A stretch of 11,912 nt of DNA from Thermoplasmata archaeon (lineage in GTDB: Archaea > Thermoplasmatota > E2 > UBA202 > JdFR-43): the NCBI GenBank assembly GCA_021163175.1, contig JAGGXG010000039.1, forward strand, positions 1 to 11,912, given 5' to 3'. The notes under the pieces were generated by a model that made no database searches, had not been told where the DNA came from, and saw nothing but the letters and a program-made list of their open reading frames with translations. This document shows, piece after piece, positions 1 through 8,200 of the stretch (position 1 is its first letter; every line of letters starts with the position of its first letter). The position numbers and the translations under genes are program-made.

Positions 1-909
1 GCAAGGTTGAAGAGGCAGTATGAAAGATTGAAGAAATTGGGTGAAGAAATCGAAAATTTATTGCATAGGTTTGAAAGAAAAGTTGTTATGAAAATAGGAA
101 ACAAAAAATTTGAATTTGGAAAAAGAAGCTATATAATGGGCATACTCAATGTAACTCCCGATTCCTTCTATAATGGTGGAAAATATTTTAACATGGAAAA
201 TGCAATAGAACATGCCAGAGAAATGGAAAAGCATGGAGCAGATATAATTGACATAGGAGGCGAGTCATCGAGACCTTTCTCAAAAAGAATAGATGAAAAG
301 GAGGAGATGAAGAGAGTTCTTCCAGTGATCGAGGCTTTGAGTAACGAGACAAATGTGCCAATATCCATCGATACCTATAAACCGAAGGTGGCGGAAGCCG
401 CCATTCAGGCGGGGGCGGCGATGATAAATGATATAATGGCATTGCGTAATGGAATGGAAAAGGTGGCAAGAGAATATGATGTGCCCGTTGTTCTAATGCA
501 TATGAAGGGCACGCCTGAAACAATGCAAATCAATCCGTATTACGAAGATGTTACAGCGGAGATAATAAAGTTTCTAAATGAAAGGATAAAATTTGCATTG
601 AAAAATGGAATCAATGAGGACAAAATCATAATTGATCCTGGCATAGGATTTGGAAAGAGGCAGGAAGACAATCTAAGAATAATTTCGCATTTAGCCGAGT
701 TCAAAAGCCTTGGAATGCCAATTTTGATTGGAGTATCAAGAAAGTCTTTCATAGGGAATATATTGAATCTTCCTCCAGAAGAAAGACTTGAGGGAAGCAT
801 AGCAGCCCACATAATAGCAATATTGAATGGCGCCAATATAATAAGATGCCATGATATTCTTGCCACAAAAAGAGCTGCTATGGTGGCGGATGCAATCATG
901 CATGGTTGA
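1..909 (+). CDS. folP: Dihydropteroate synthase (DHPS), 5' end off the window
   Basis: This enzyme joins a pterin pyrophosphate to p-aminobenzoate (or an analogue) in folate synthesis, in the cytoplasm. Numbering from the TTG at position 7, the family motifs appear in order: GILNVTPDSF (45-54, with metal-binding Asn49), DIIDIGGESSRP (79-90), SIDTYKP (120-126), IND (140-142), IIIDPGIGFGK (207-217), IGVSRKSF with the substrate lysine (241-248), and RCHD near the end (280-283). The conserved core begins at the ATG at 88, giving about 273 residues, the usual DHPS size. The same frame is open back to base 1 and its 29 codons look coding (charged, helix-like). No Shine-Dalgarno site precedes ATG 88, so I call it 5'-partial. 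Its last 14 bases overlap the broken minus-strand hydrolase. The function is secure; the true start and any N-terminal extension are not. Confidence 0.93.
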   Translation, partial: ARLKRQYERLKKLGEEIENLLHRFERKVVMKIGNKKFEFGKRSYIMGILNVTPDSFYNGGKYFNMENAIEHAREMEKHGADIIDIGGESSRPFSKRIDEKEEMKRVLPVIEALSNETNVPISIDTYKPKVAEAAIQAGAAMINDIMALRNGMEKVAREYDVPVVLMHMKGTPETMQINPYYEDVTAEIIKFLNERIKFALKNGINEDKIIIDPGIGFGKRQEDNLRIISHLAEFKSLGMPILIGVSRKSFIGNILNLPPEERLEGSIAAHIIAILNGANIIRCHDILATKRAAMVADAIMHG

Positions 910-1246
910 ATTTTTTGAAGATGAAATAAAAAGCAATAGCAACACCCATGGCAACTATTGTAACCCAGTGGTTGCCAGATGAAATTGCATGTATTTGATA
1001 GCCTTTCCAGCTGAATGGGAAAAATAGTCTTATTTCTCCAGCCACATGCATTAGAAAAAATCGAGAAAATAATGTGTGAATGCTCCAGTGACGAGAAGAA
1101 TAAAAGCTGTTTTACTTGCTTGGAAGAGAGAAGCAATAAACAATGCAACAAATATTGTTCCTGCTGGAGTATGCAATGGATCAAAAAATCCATGGGTGGC
1201 TATTTTCAAAAAATCAAAGAGGAGTATGCATTGTCCAATCAGGCAT
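896..1246 (-). pseudogene. YdjM/DUF457-like membrane metal-dependent hydrolase, frameshifted
   Basis: Three pieces in order resemble the small polytopic 'membrane-bound metal-dependent hydrolase' family. The start is ATG at 1246 (MPDWTMHTPL), whose frame stops after ten residues. A +1 shifted frame then carries HGFFDPLHTPAG, two hydrophobic segments and GAFTHYFLDFF, ending in TAA at 1051-1053. The first frame resumes with MHVAGEIRLFFPFSW, a last hydrophobic helix and KKFNHA, ending at 896. The paired His motifs and the LLFPFSW-like motif support the family. The second break lies on a T_TTT_TTC heptamer (1060 down to 1054), where a -1 step exactly restores the frame. The rebuilt protein is about 115 residues, shorter than I expect for the family, with the first helices apparently deleted. 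The start codon overlaps the inferred original stop of the upstream OB-fold gene. I favour a pseudogene; programmed frameshifting or sequence error remain possible. Confidence 0.6.
911..916 (+). terminator. Short T-run just after folP
   Basis: Six T residues lie one base past the folP stop codon. Archaeal termination often uses oligo-T tracts, so this may end the folP transcript. It also encodes lysines of the minus-strand hydrolase, and one short T-run is weak evidence. Confidence 0.25.
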
Positions 1247-1304
1247 GTTCTCGTTCCTCGAAAACAAATTTCTTGAAATTGAATCTCCATTTTTTAAAAA
1301 ATAG

Positions 1305-1691
1305 TTAGGCAACAAAGGGAATGGCTGGAAGAGAGCGGAAAAAAATCAGGCTATATTCAAATCTTTTGATAACATGAATTTTTTCAGCCTCTATTTTATG
1401 TGGCTCCTGCATTCTTCCAAGCACTTCAACATCTCCTTTATGTAGGCTTGTATTCAAAATTTTTCCTGTTACATTTACAATGCAATATGGTGGCTCCATG
1501 AGTTTTAGTCTGGCTGCAGAGCCATTAAATGAGGCAAATCTTCCTGCAAAATCAACTTTCTTTCCTTCAAATTTCTCAAAATTTTTCATTATGTATGCCA
1601 TATCTGGATCTTTCTCATCATGCTCAATATAGCTATATGCCGTGAGCAAAAGAAGCATCGAGGCCGAAAAAGCTGCCATCGCTAATTTCAT
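1305..1691 (-). CDS. Membrane-anchored OB-fold-like protein, probably C-terminally truncated
   Basis: The 128-residue product has an N-terminal hydrophobic helix (about 2-19) and then a soluble domain (about 40-105) rich in alternating strands, with GKKVDFAGRF and GDVEVLGRM. This pattern recalls small OB-fold domains such as CcmE or tRNA_anti-like proteins, but I do not recognise a specific family. The start at 1691 is chosen because its ATG overlaps the stop of the preceding gene as ATGA; an upstream in-frame ATG at 1727 would overlap that gene by 40 bases. The hydrophobic C-terminus ends abruptly at TAA (1305-1307). The same frame then continues for 21 plausible codons (LFFKKWRFNFKKF...) to a TGA at 1239-1241, which overlaps the hydrolase start. 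The TAA therefore looks like a nonsense mutation in a protein of about 150 residues. Function unknown. Confidence 0.6.
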   Translation of the reverse strand: MKLAMAAFSASMLLLLTAYSYIEHDEKDPDMAYIMKNFEKFEGKKVDFAGRFASFNGSAARLKLMEPPYCIVNVTGKILNTSLHKGDVEVLGRMQEPHKIEAEKIHVIKRFEYSLIFFRSLPAIPFVA

Positions 1692-1894
1692 TCTAGCTCT
1701 TCTATTTCTTTTTCCACACCCATCCAAACTTTATGGAATATGGCAGTCTTCATCATTTCATTTATAAACTTCTTTGATGGCAGCGCCACCTCAGGAGCTC
1801 TCACTCCCTTAAAATCAATTTCATTTCTCGCCATCATAATGGCTGCTATGGCGGCATATATGATAAAAAACCATAATAAATGTTTTCGACTCAT
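1688..1894 (-). CDS. Small single-helix membrane protein of unknown function
   Basis: This 68-residue protein has a short basic N-terminus (MSRKH), one transmembrane helix (about 6-21, rich in Ile, Ala and Phe), and a charged tail ending in KEIEELE. By the positive-inside rule the N-terminus is probably cytoplasmic. Its ATG overlaps the stop of an upstream coding remnant (ATGA at 1891-1894), and its own TGA overlaps the next gene's ATG in the same way (1688-1691), so it is a middle member of a tightly packed unit. No Shine-Dalgarno site is evident, consistent with translational coupling. I recognise no family. Since both flanking genes look damaged, it may no longer be expressed. Confidence 0.5.
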   Translation of the reverse strand: MSRKHLLWFFIIYAAIAAIMMARNEIDFKGVRAPEVALPSKKFINEMMKTAIFHKVWMGVEKEIEELE

Positions 1895-2094
1895 ATAGAA
1901 GCAAGATAAAGGTGAATGTTATTTTTATCCAAAAGATATGTTTTTTTCATGCCCTTTGGCCTTTTCCATTCCTAAGTTGTCTCAAAGCCCTATTTTTTCT
2001 TTTTCATTGCAAATCACATCTACTTCTGTTGAATTTCGCCAGTAATATGAGGACATTTTCTGGATATGAGGAAGGCTGCGATTCCTTCAATCAT
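1891..2094 (-). pseudogene. C-terminal remnant of an archaeal AAA ATPase (nuclease-like tail), multiply frameshifted
   Basis: No intact minus-strand frame exists here, yet three successive pieces in three frames fit the C-terminus of archaeal ATPases that carry a PD-(D/E)xK-like tail. They are MIEGIAAFLISRK (from 2094), YYWRNSTEVDVICNEKEKIG (within 1982-2086), and KRPKGMKKTYLLDKN through to LASI and a TGA at 1891-1893. The YYWR...EVD pairing is the most telling feature. The last piece ends in an ATGA overlap with the 68-residue membrane gene, a typical gene-end signature. Only about 62 bases separate this from the end of top6A, so the ATPase domain itself is gone. Family assignment is by pattern memory; the evidence that the region is decayed coding sequence is stronger than the name. 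Confidence 0.4.
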
Positions 2095-2156
2095 CCAATA
2101 AAAAAAGAGTCAGTTGCTTCTAAACCCCATCATCAAAGTTTCAATCCATAATATAA

Positions 2157-3239
2157 TTACATTTCATATCCCATTTCTGCAAGCTTCTCTGGAAGATAAA
2201 CATCTGTAACATAATCCAGGCCATATTTGGCTAAAGCCTGCTGCTCAGCCTTCTTTTTTATCTCGAGTTGCAATTTAATTTCATTTATCCAGAAGTCATC
2301 ATGGAAGCGAGGATCGCTCAGCTCAGAATTTAAAGCATCAATATCCTCTTTTGTTAAAGCATCGGAAGGCAAATCATAGTTTACGATATCAGAAGGCGTC
2401 ACCCCCAAAAATTGGGCTGATGGCGTCGCCAGATATTCTGAAATATGAGCTGTTTTTATCGCCCCATATGCAACGCTTGCAAAAATGCGATAACTCCATG
2501 GGTCGCCATCCGTAAAAACAATGACAGGAAGATTTAACTCTTCATTCAGCCTTTTAATGAATCTTCTTGTGCTTCTTGCGGGCTGTCCTTTTAAATGCAC
2601 GAGTATGGCATTGCTTTTTTCATCAAATTCGTTCTCAACTAAGCGATCAAACATACCTCCTGTCTCTATGGCTATGACTTTATCAGCATTCGTCTCGATG
2701 AATTTTATTTTTTCCTTTTCAACATTGTATGGTATGCTGTAGCCACTGTCTCCAACATCATCCTGGCAATGGATGCGTCGCTTCTCTCCTTTTCTTGTTA
2801 CCTCCTCGATTACAATATCGCCAATTACACGGGCGCCGTCCTCTTCCGGGCGCAATTTCAAATCCTCTCTCAAACGATTTGTCAGGATTTCGAGATCTTC
2901 AGCAAGTTTATCTGATTCATCCTGGCTATGAAACTTTGCATCCCCCCATCCTTCCGAGATATAATACAATTCTCTAAGCGTGGATGTCTTGCGTTGCTCA
3001 ATCATCTGACGGATGAAATCGAGTGTGTATACTGTTCTTAAAAGCATATATGCTCCCGCCAAAGTGTTAGCTGCCCTAGTTATTTTCTGGCTTCCATATT
3101 TCCACACTCTGTAACGATCATCAAATTTTATATTCGATTTTGTTCTTGATGGAAGTTGTATTGCTGGTACTCTTGCATTTGCCAAATCATCATAAATTTT
3201 TTCAGCTATTTTTCTCAATTCTTTCAAAGCGTCCATCAT
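2157..3239 (-). CDS. top6A: DNA topoisomerase VI subunit A (catalytic, Spo11-like)
   Basis: This is the DNA-cleaving subunit of topo VI, a type IIB enzyme that passes one duplex through another to relax and decatenate DNA, acting as an A2B2 complex with Top6B. Counting from an upstream ATG at 3251, it shows the winged-helix/CAP motif TLRELYY, with Tyr97 the expected nucleophile. The Toprim domain has the metal-binding Glu in VIAIETGGMFDRL (Glu196) and the DxD of VFTDGDPWS (Asp248, Asp250). GQPARSTRRFIKRL and the C-terminal helices are as in the family. The start is set at 3239: GGAGG at 3244-3248 would serve the tandem ATGs at 3239 and 3236 but lies inside the gene if 3251 is used. The chosen ATG overlaps the top6B stop as ATGA, giving 360 residues, a normal length, and likely translational coupling. 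Confidence 0.96.
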   Translation of the reverse strand: MMDALKELRKIAEKIYDDLANARVPAIQLPSRTKSNIKFDDRYRVWKYGSQKITRAANTLAGAYMLLRTVYTLDFIRQMIEQRKTSTLRELYYISEGWGDAKFHSQDESDKLAEDLEILTNRLREDLKLRPEEDGARVIGDIVIEEVTRKGEKRRIHCQDDVGDSGYSIPYNVEKEKIKFIETNADKVIAIETGGMFDRLVENEFDEKSNAILVHLKGQPARSTRRFIKRLNEELNLPVIVFTDGDPWSYRIFASVAYGAIKTAHISEYLATPSAQFLGVTPSDIVNYDLPSDALTKEDIDALNSELSDPRFHDDFWINEIKLQLEIKKKAEQQALAKYGLDYVTDVYLPEKLAEMGYEM

Positions 3240-5092
3240 TCTCCCTCCCATTTTTCAGCTCCTATGACATAAACAGGGTTCAATCCTTCTATGTATAGAT
3301 TATTTTCATCAAACTCACTCTCTTTTTTCAATCTGAATGCAAAGCTTTTCTTTTCCTTCGGTTTAATATCGACATGCCACATTATGTAATTTTCCTCTAT
3401 CCTCTCTGGCTCTGGCTCAACACCATCTAAAAATTCTTTTCCCGGTATCTCTGCAAATAAATAAAATGAATGCTTTATTTTCCTGTAATTCGTTACATTT
3501 ATTGTGCTTTTCAAAAACTCACCATCTTCCTCTATGGAATCATCTATCCAGACTATGTTCATGATTTGAGTTATTATCTCATCCAAAGATGGCTTTGGCT
3601 TTCCAACTATATTTGAAACCTTCTCAGCTATTGCTGGAAGAATCTTTGTTATTAGCAAAAATTTATCTTTTGCTTTGGCTTTCTTTTCCTTCTTTGATAA
3701 ATGTGTTCTCATTTTCCTTGCGCACTGCTGCAGAGAAAGCCTTATTTCCTTTTCAATCTCCTCAACATGAGCTATTGCTTCTTTCGATTCCGAAAGGAAT
3801 GGAACATTTACGGAAGCAACATGCACAAGTATTATGGCGGGCCCATAAGGCACGCCTTTTCCGCCCTTCTGCTCCAGCCCATAGCGGCGCCAGTCGATAT
3901 TTTTTATTGCCTCCGTAATAACGCAGTTTCCTTCCTGATAAAGCAATGGGACCTTGTTTGCAAACCTTAAAATCTCAACTTTGTTATCCTTTGGAAGATT
4001 TCCCCCATATACAATGCCTGTCTCCACCAAAAATGGTATTCCTGAAAAGACGCTTGGCGAGCGCATGTCAGCAGAAATGAATTCGGGCGAGAGTTGCATT
4101 GTTTCCTTTCTCAGGCCTCGCTTAATCAAATTTTTTCCTATCGGGGATAAACAATCGGTTGGCGGTGCTATGAATTTTATCTTTTTGAAGGCATCCAGCA
4201 ATTTTCTCGCATCTTCTATCCCAACTTCATATGGCAGCAAATTTTCATCCAGTCCAGCTTTCTTTATTATCTCCTTCGCTTTCTGGCTGCTTATTGAAGA
4301 AAACTCTTTTGATAAAAAACTGCTCAATTTTTTTGCTTTGGTCTCCTTTAGCATTTTCAAAAGGGTTCCCATTTCTATGCCATGGGGGTGTGGCTTTATT
4401 TCTCTCGGCTGCTTTGGCAAATTTTCTGTGACTCTTTCAAAAACAATTTCATTTCCATCCGGCTCAATCAATTTTATGAAAGCATGCGGATTAACGATGG
4501 CGGTGCTTCGCAGATATCCATATACAGACTGCTTTCTATTTTTAACATATTTTCCTTTTATATGGAACTCAACGAGTGTTCCAGATTTTTTCTCCCAGTG
4601 CAGTATTTCCTCATTGACAATATTGGGCATATTCCTTTTTGTATCTATTAACAATTCATACCGATGAGCCGGAAAACCGGAACCAATTTTCGATACCACT
4701 GTTGTTGGCTTCCCGGTCGTGAGCTGAGCATATAAAACTACTGCAGATATTCCAATACCCTGCTGTCCTCTCGATTGCTTTAAAGAATGGAAACGAGAGC
4801 CATATAAAAGGCGGGCGAAAACATGAGGGATTTGACTTTTAACTATACCCGGCCCATTATCTTCTATGCTAACCCTATATTCATTTTCTCCTTCCTCTTC
4901 TATTTTCACAATTATGTCTGGCAATATTCCTGCTTCTTCACATGCATCAAGAGCATTGTCAACAGCTTCTTTAACACTCGTTATCATAGCTTTCGTTAAA
5001 TTATCGAAGCCCAGAATCTGCTTATTTCTTTCGAAGAATTCAGCTATTGATATCTGCCTTTGTTTTTTTGCAAGCTCTTCAGCTATTGGCAT
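3236..5092 (-). CDS. top6B: DNA topoisomerase VI subunit B (GHKL ATPase)
   Basis: This subunit binds and hydrolyses ATP to open and close the topo VI clamp. The 618 residues begin with the GHKL fold: N-box EAVDNALDA (Glu42, Asn46), G1 box DNGPG (78-82) and G2 box RGQQGIGIS (108-116). A helix-two-turn-helix region follows (roughly 235-310). The transducer domain holds SESKEAIA, which carries the switch lysine. An Ig-like C-terminal domain of the kind seen in many euryarchaeal Top6B proteins fills about 500-618. The start at 5092 matches the conserved family N-terminus and sits about 20 bases downstream of a TATA-like element, suggesting a leaderless or near-leaderless mRNA. It is the first gene of top6B-top6A and is divergent from smc. 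No key residue appears missing. Confidence 0.97.
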   Translation of the reverse strand: MPIAEELAKKQRQISIAEFFERNKQILGFDNLTKAMITSVKEAVDNALDACEEAGILPDIIVKIEEEGENEYRVSIEDNGPGIVKSQIPHVFARLLYGSRFHSLKQSRGQQGIGISAVVLYAQLTTGKPTTVVSKIGSGFPAHRYELLIDTKRNMPNIVNEEILHWEKKSGTLVEFHIKGKYVKNRKQSVYGYLRSTAIVNPHAFIKLIEPDGNEIVFERVTENLPKQPREIKPHPHGIEMGTLLKMLKETKAKKLSSFLSKEFSSISSQKAKEIIKKAGLDENLLPYEVGIEDARKLLDAFKKIKFIAPPTDCLSPIGKNLIKRGLRKETMQLSPEFISADMRSPSVFSGIPFLVETGIVYGGNLPKDNKVEILRFANKVPLLYQEGNCVITEAIKNIDWRRYGLEQKGGKGVPYGPAIILVHVASVNVPFLSESKEAIAHVEEIEKEIRLSLQQCARKMRTHLSKKEKKAKAKDKFLLITKILPAIAEKVSNIVGKPKPSLDEIITQIMNIVWIDDSIEEDGEFLKSTINVTNYRKIKHSFYLFAEIPGKEFLDGVEPEPERIEENYIMWHVDIKPKEKKSFAFRLKKESEFDENNLYIEGLNPVYVIGAEKWEGE

Positions 5093-5110
5093 TCGTAAAT
5101 ATATACTCCA

Positions 5111-5121
5111 TAAAATATAAG
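5111..5121 (-). promoter_or_regulatory. TATA-like element for top6B-top6A
   Basis: On the minus strand this reads CTTATATTTTA, centred about 24 bases before the top6B ATG. With the usual archaeal spacing of 25-27 bases to the start site, transcription would begin at or very near the start codon. No clear BRE is claimed. Confidence 0.5.
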
Positions 5122-5183
5122 GTTTTTCTAATTGCTTATTGCTGGGTTATCAAAAAATCAGATGGACAAAGAAATCAAATCAC

Positions 5184-5195
5184 TATATTTATATA
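5184..5195 (+). promoter_or_regulatory. TATA-like element for smc-scpA-scpB
   Basis: TATATTTATATA lies about 28-39 bases before the smc ATG. The expected start site is near 5215, leaving a very short leader that still contains the GGGGTGGG ribosome-binding sequence. It is divergent from the top6B TATA element about 70 bases away. Confidence 0.5.
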
Positions 5196-5214
5196 CTCAT
5201 GACAATTTAAATTA

Positions 5215-5222
5215 GGGGTGGG
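5215..5222 (+). promoter_or_regulatory. G-rich ribosome-binding sequence before smc
   Basis: A G-rich stretch (GGGGTGGG) abuts the smc start codon and resembles the GGAGGTG family of archaeal Shine-Dalgarno sequences. It supports ATG 5223 as the start, although the spacing is short. Confidence 0.4.
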
Positions 5223-8200
5223 ATGTATTTAAAAGAGATACAGCTTGAAAACTTCAAATCATTCGGAAGGAAAGTTAGAATTCCTTTTCTTCCAGGATTC
5301 ACAGCCATAACTGGACCAAATGGCTCTGGAAAATCAAATATTGTAGATGCCATCCTATTCATACTTGGAGTGAGAAGTCCCAAAATGGTTAGAGCTGAAC
5401 GCCTAACAGACTTAATACATAAGGGAGAAAAAGATGCCGACTATTGCAAAGTTTCTCTGGTTTTTGATAATTCCGACAGGATAATACCTGTAGAGAGCGA
5501 TGAAGTTGTGCTTACAAGGAAAATAAGAAAGGCACCATTGCCAAACAATCCATCGAATTACTACAGCTATTTTTACATAAATGGAAAGGCAGCCTCGTTG
5601 AATGAATTTGTTGAATTGCTTTCAGCTGCAAGCATATCTGAAAACTGCATTGTGCAGCAGGGCGATGTTACAGCAGTCGTCGAAATGGGCGGCGTGCAGA
5701 GGCGCCGTATAATAGACGAGATAGCTGGCATAGCTGAATTTGATGCTGAGATAGAAAAAGCAAAAAGGGAGAGAGAGGAAGTTGAGAGGAACCTGGAGCA
5801 TATTGAAATCATACTTGGAGAGATAAGGAAGCAGATAAGGCAGCTTAAGAAGGATAGAGATGATGCAATAAAATACAGGGAGTTGGAAAAGCAATTGAAA
5901 AGGCATGAAGCCATGCTCGCCTACAAGAAAAGGATCGAGATAGAAAGAGAGATAAATGAGGTAAATAAGCAGATAGAATCATATGAAAGGAGCAAGAAAA
6001 GTTTGGAGGAAGAAGCAAAAAAGCTGAAGAAGAAATATAATGAGCTTGTTTTGGAATTTCAGGAAATCGAGGACAAAATAGCTGGAATGGGTGGAGAGGA
6101 GCTGATTGAGGTAAAAAACAAAATAGATTTTCTTAAAGAAGAATTGATAAAATCAAAGGAAAAGATAAACTATTATAGAATGGAAATTGCGGAAAATGAA
6201 GGAGAAATAAAAGAGATAGAAAGCAAACTGGGGAAGATAGAGAAGGAAATAAAAAGGTTTGAAAAAGAAATAAAAGAGCTGGAAAAAAGAGAAGAAGAAG
6301 GGAAAAAAGAATTGGAAGAACTGCGAGAACAGCTTCAAAAACTCAAAAAAGAAGTGGAGCAGTCCGATGAAATTTCAATGAATATAGGAAGAGAGATAGC
6401 AAAATTGAGAAAATCTTTAGTGGAAAAGAAGGAAAGAGAACATGAAATAAATTTGGAAAAAGACAGGATTGCACAGCAAAAAAATGGTCTGATTGCTCAA
6501 TTCAATGAAGCAAGAGAAAAAAAGGAGTCTTTTGAAACCGAATTGAATGAAATAGAAAGTGAGATAAGGGAAGCAAGGAAGAGAGAAAGAGAAAAGCATA
6601 AAAATAAGGAAAGGCTTGAAAACAAACTCTTCCAGCTTAAAAAAGAAGAGGCGGAAATAAATGACAGGATAAGAGAATTGGATAAGCAAATAATATATTT
6701 GCAGCGCGAACTTGCAAAATTGAAGGCAAAGGAAGATATGGCATCCTTTTCTCAAGCAACTCGAGCGATATTGGATGCAAGAGATAACGGAATGATAAAA
6801 GGAATACACGGAAGTGTTGCAGAACTCGCCACCGTAGAAGAAAAATATGCGAAAGCGATAGAGGTGGCGGCTGGAAGGAGAGCGGAAGCGATAGTTGTCG
6901 AAGATGATGGCGTTGCTGCAAAATGCATAGAATATCTAAAGAAAAATAATCTGGGGAGGGCAACATTCTTGCCTTTGAATAAACTTATGGCTGGAAAGCC
7001 TCGTGGAAAAGCTTTGCTTGCTGTGCGCCATGAAAATGCAATTGGGTTTGCAATAGATTTGGTGAGATATGATCCTCGTTACCATGCTGCGTTCTGGTAT
7101 GTTTTTGGCGATACGATAGTGGTTAAAGATATGGATACTGCTCGCGAGCTTATGGGAGGCGTAAGAATAGTTACGCTTGATGGAGATATAATTGAGGCGA
7201 GTGGCGCAATAACAGGCGGGAGCATGGAAGCAAGGGCAATATTCAGTGCAGCTGAAAAGAAAAGAGTTGGAGAGATTGCAGCAGAGCTAAGAAATGCAAG
7301 CTATGAGCAAGAGCAATTGACCAAAAAATTGGTTGAGATAAAAGATGAAATTTCCGGCATTGAAAAAGAGCTTTCCTCAATTATATTTTTACCTGATGAA
7401 AATATAGAAAGACTGGAAATAAGGAAGAAGGAATTGAAGGAGAGTTTGAAGGTAATATTTAAGGAATATGAAGAAAGGAGAGAGAAGTTAGAGGAAATAG
7501 AAGATGAATTAAGAAGAAAGGAAGAAGAGGGTAAGGCAATTGGAGAGGAAATTGGAAAAATAGAAGAATTGCTTAAGGAAAAGGAAAAAGAATTGATGAG
7601 AATAGCGAAGAAGGAAGTATTGAAGGAAATAAATCTTGTAAAAGAAAAGATTGAAGTTATCGAAAAGGAGCTAAGAGACACAGAAAGTCAGAAAGAAACG
7701 AGAGAAATGGAGAGAAAAATATCAATGGAACAAAAAGAAGAATTGATGAAAAAAATGGAAAGAGCAAGGGCAAAAATAAATGAAATGAAAAATTTGCTGG
7801 AGAAAGAAGAGCAAAATTATCGGAAGAATTTGAATGAATTGAAGGCAATGGAAGAAATCGAAAGAAAGATGACAACAAAAGCTAAAGGATTGCAGGAAAA
7901 GAGAGATGCTTTGTATAAAGAAATTGTAAGGCTTGAAAATAAAATGGAAGCAATTGCAACAAGAATAGAGACAACCATAGATCTGATTTCGAAGGCAAGA
8001 GCAAGATTGCCAACTTTAGAGGCAGCTTTAGCAGAGGTCATGATGGAGGAGGAATTTAAAGAAGAGCTTCCACCCATCGAAGAAATAAAGAGAAAAATAA
8101 AGGAATTGAAGGAAAAGATAGAGAAAATGCAACCCATAAACATGAGAGCTCTGGAAGAATATGAAAGGCAGGATGAAAGGAGAAGAAAATTTGAAGAAGA

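Noticed and set aside
1015..1308. Plus-strand open frames of 97 and 66 codons
   Set aside because: They are antisense to the hydrolase remnant, whose family motifs are on the minus strand.
2138..2147. GTTTCAATCC, similar to the end of some CRISPR repeats
   Set aside because: It occurs once, with no second copy or spacer spacing nearby.
1912..2151. 79-codon plus-strand open frame, hydrophobic
   Set aside because: It lies opposite the decayed ATPase-like remnant, shows no start signals or recognisable motifs, and its hydrophobicity reflects the T-rich complement.
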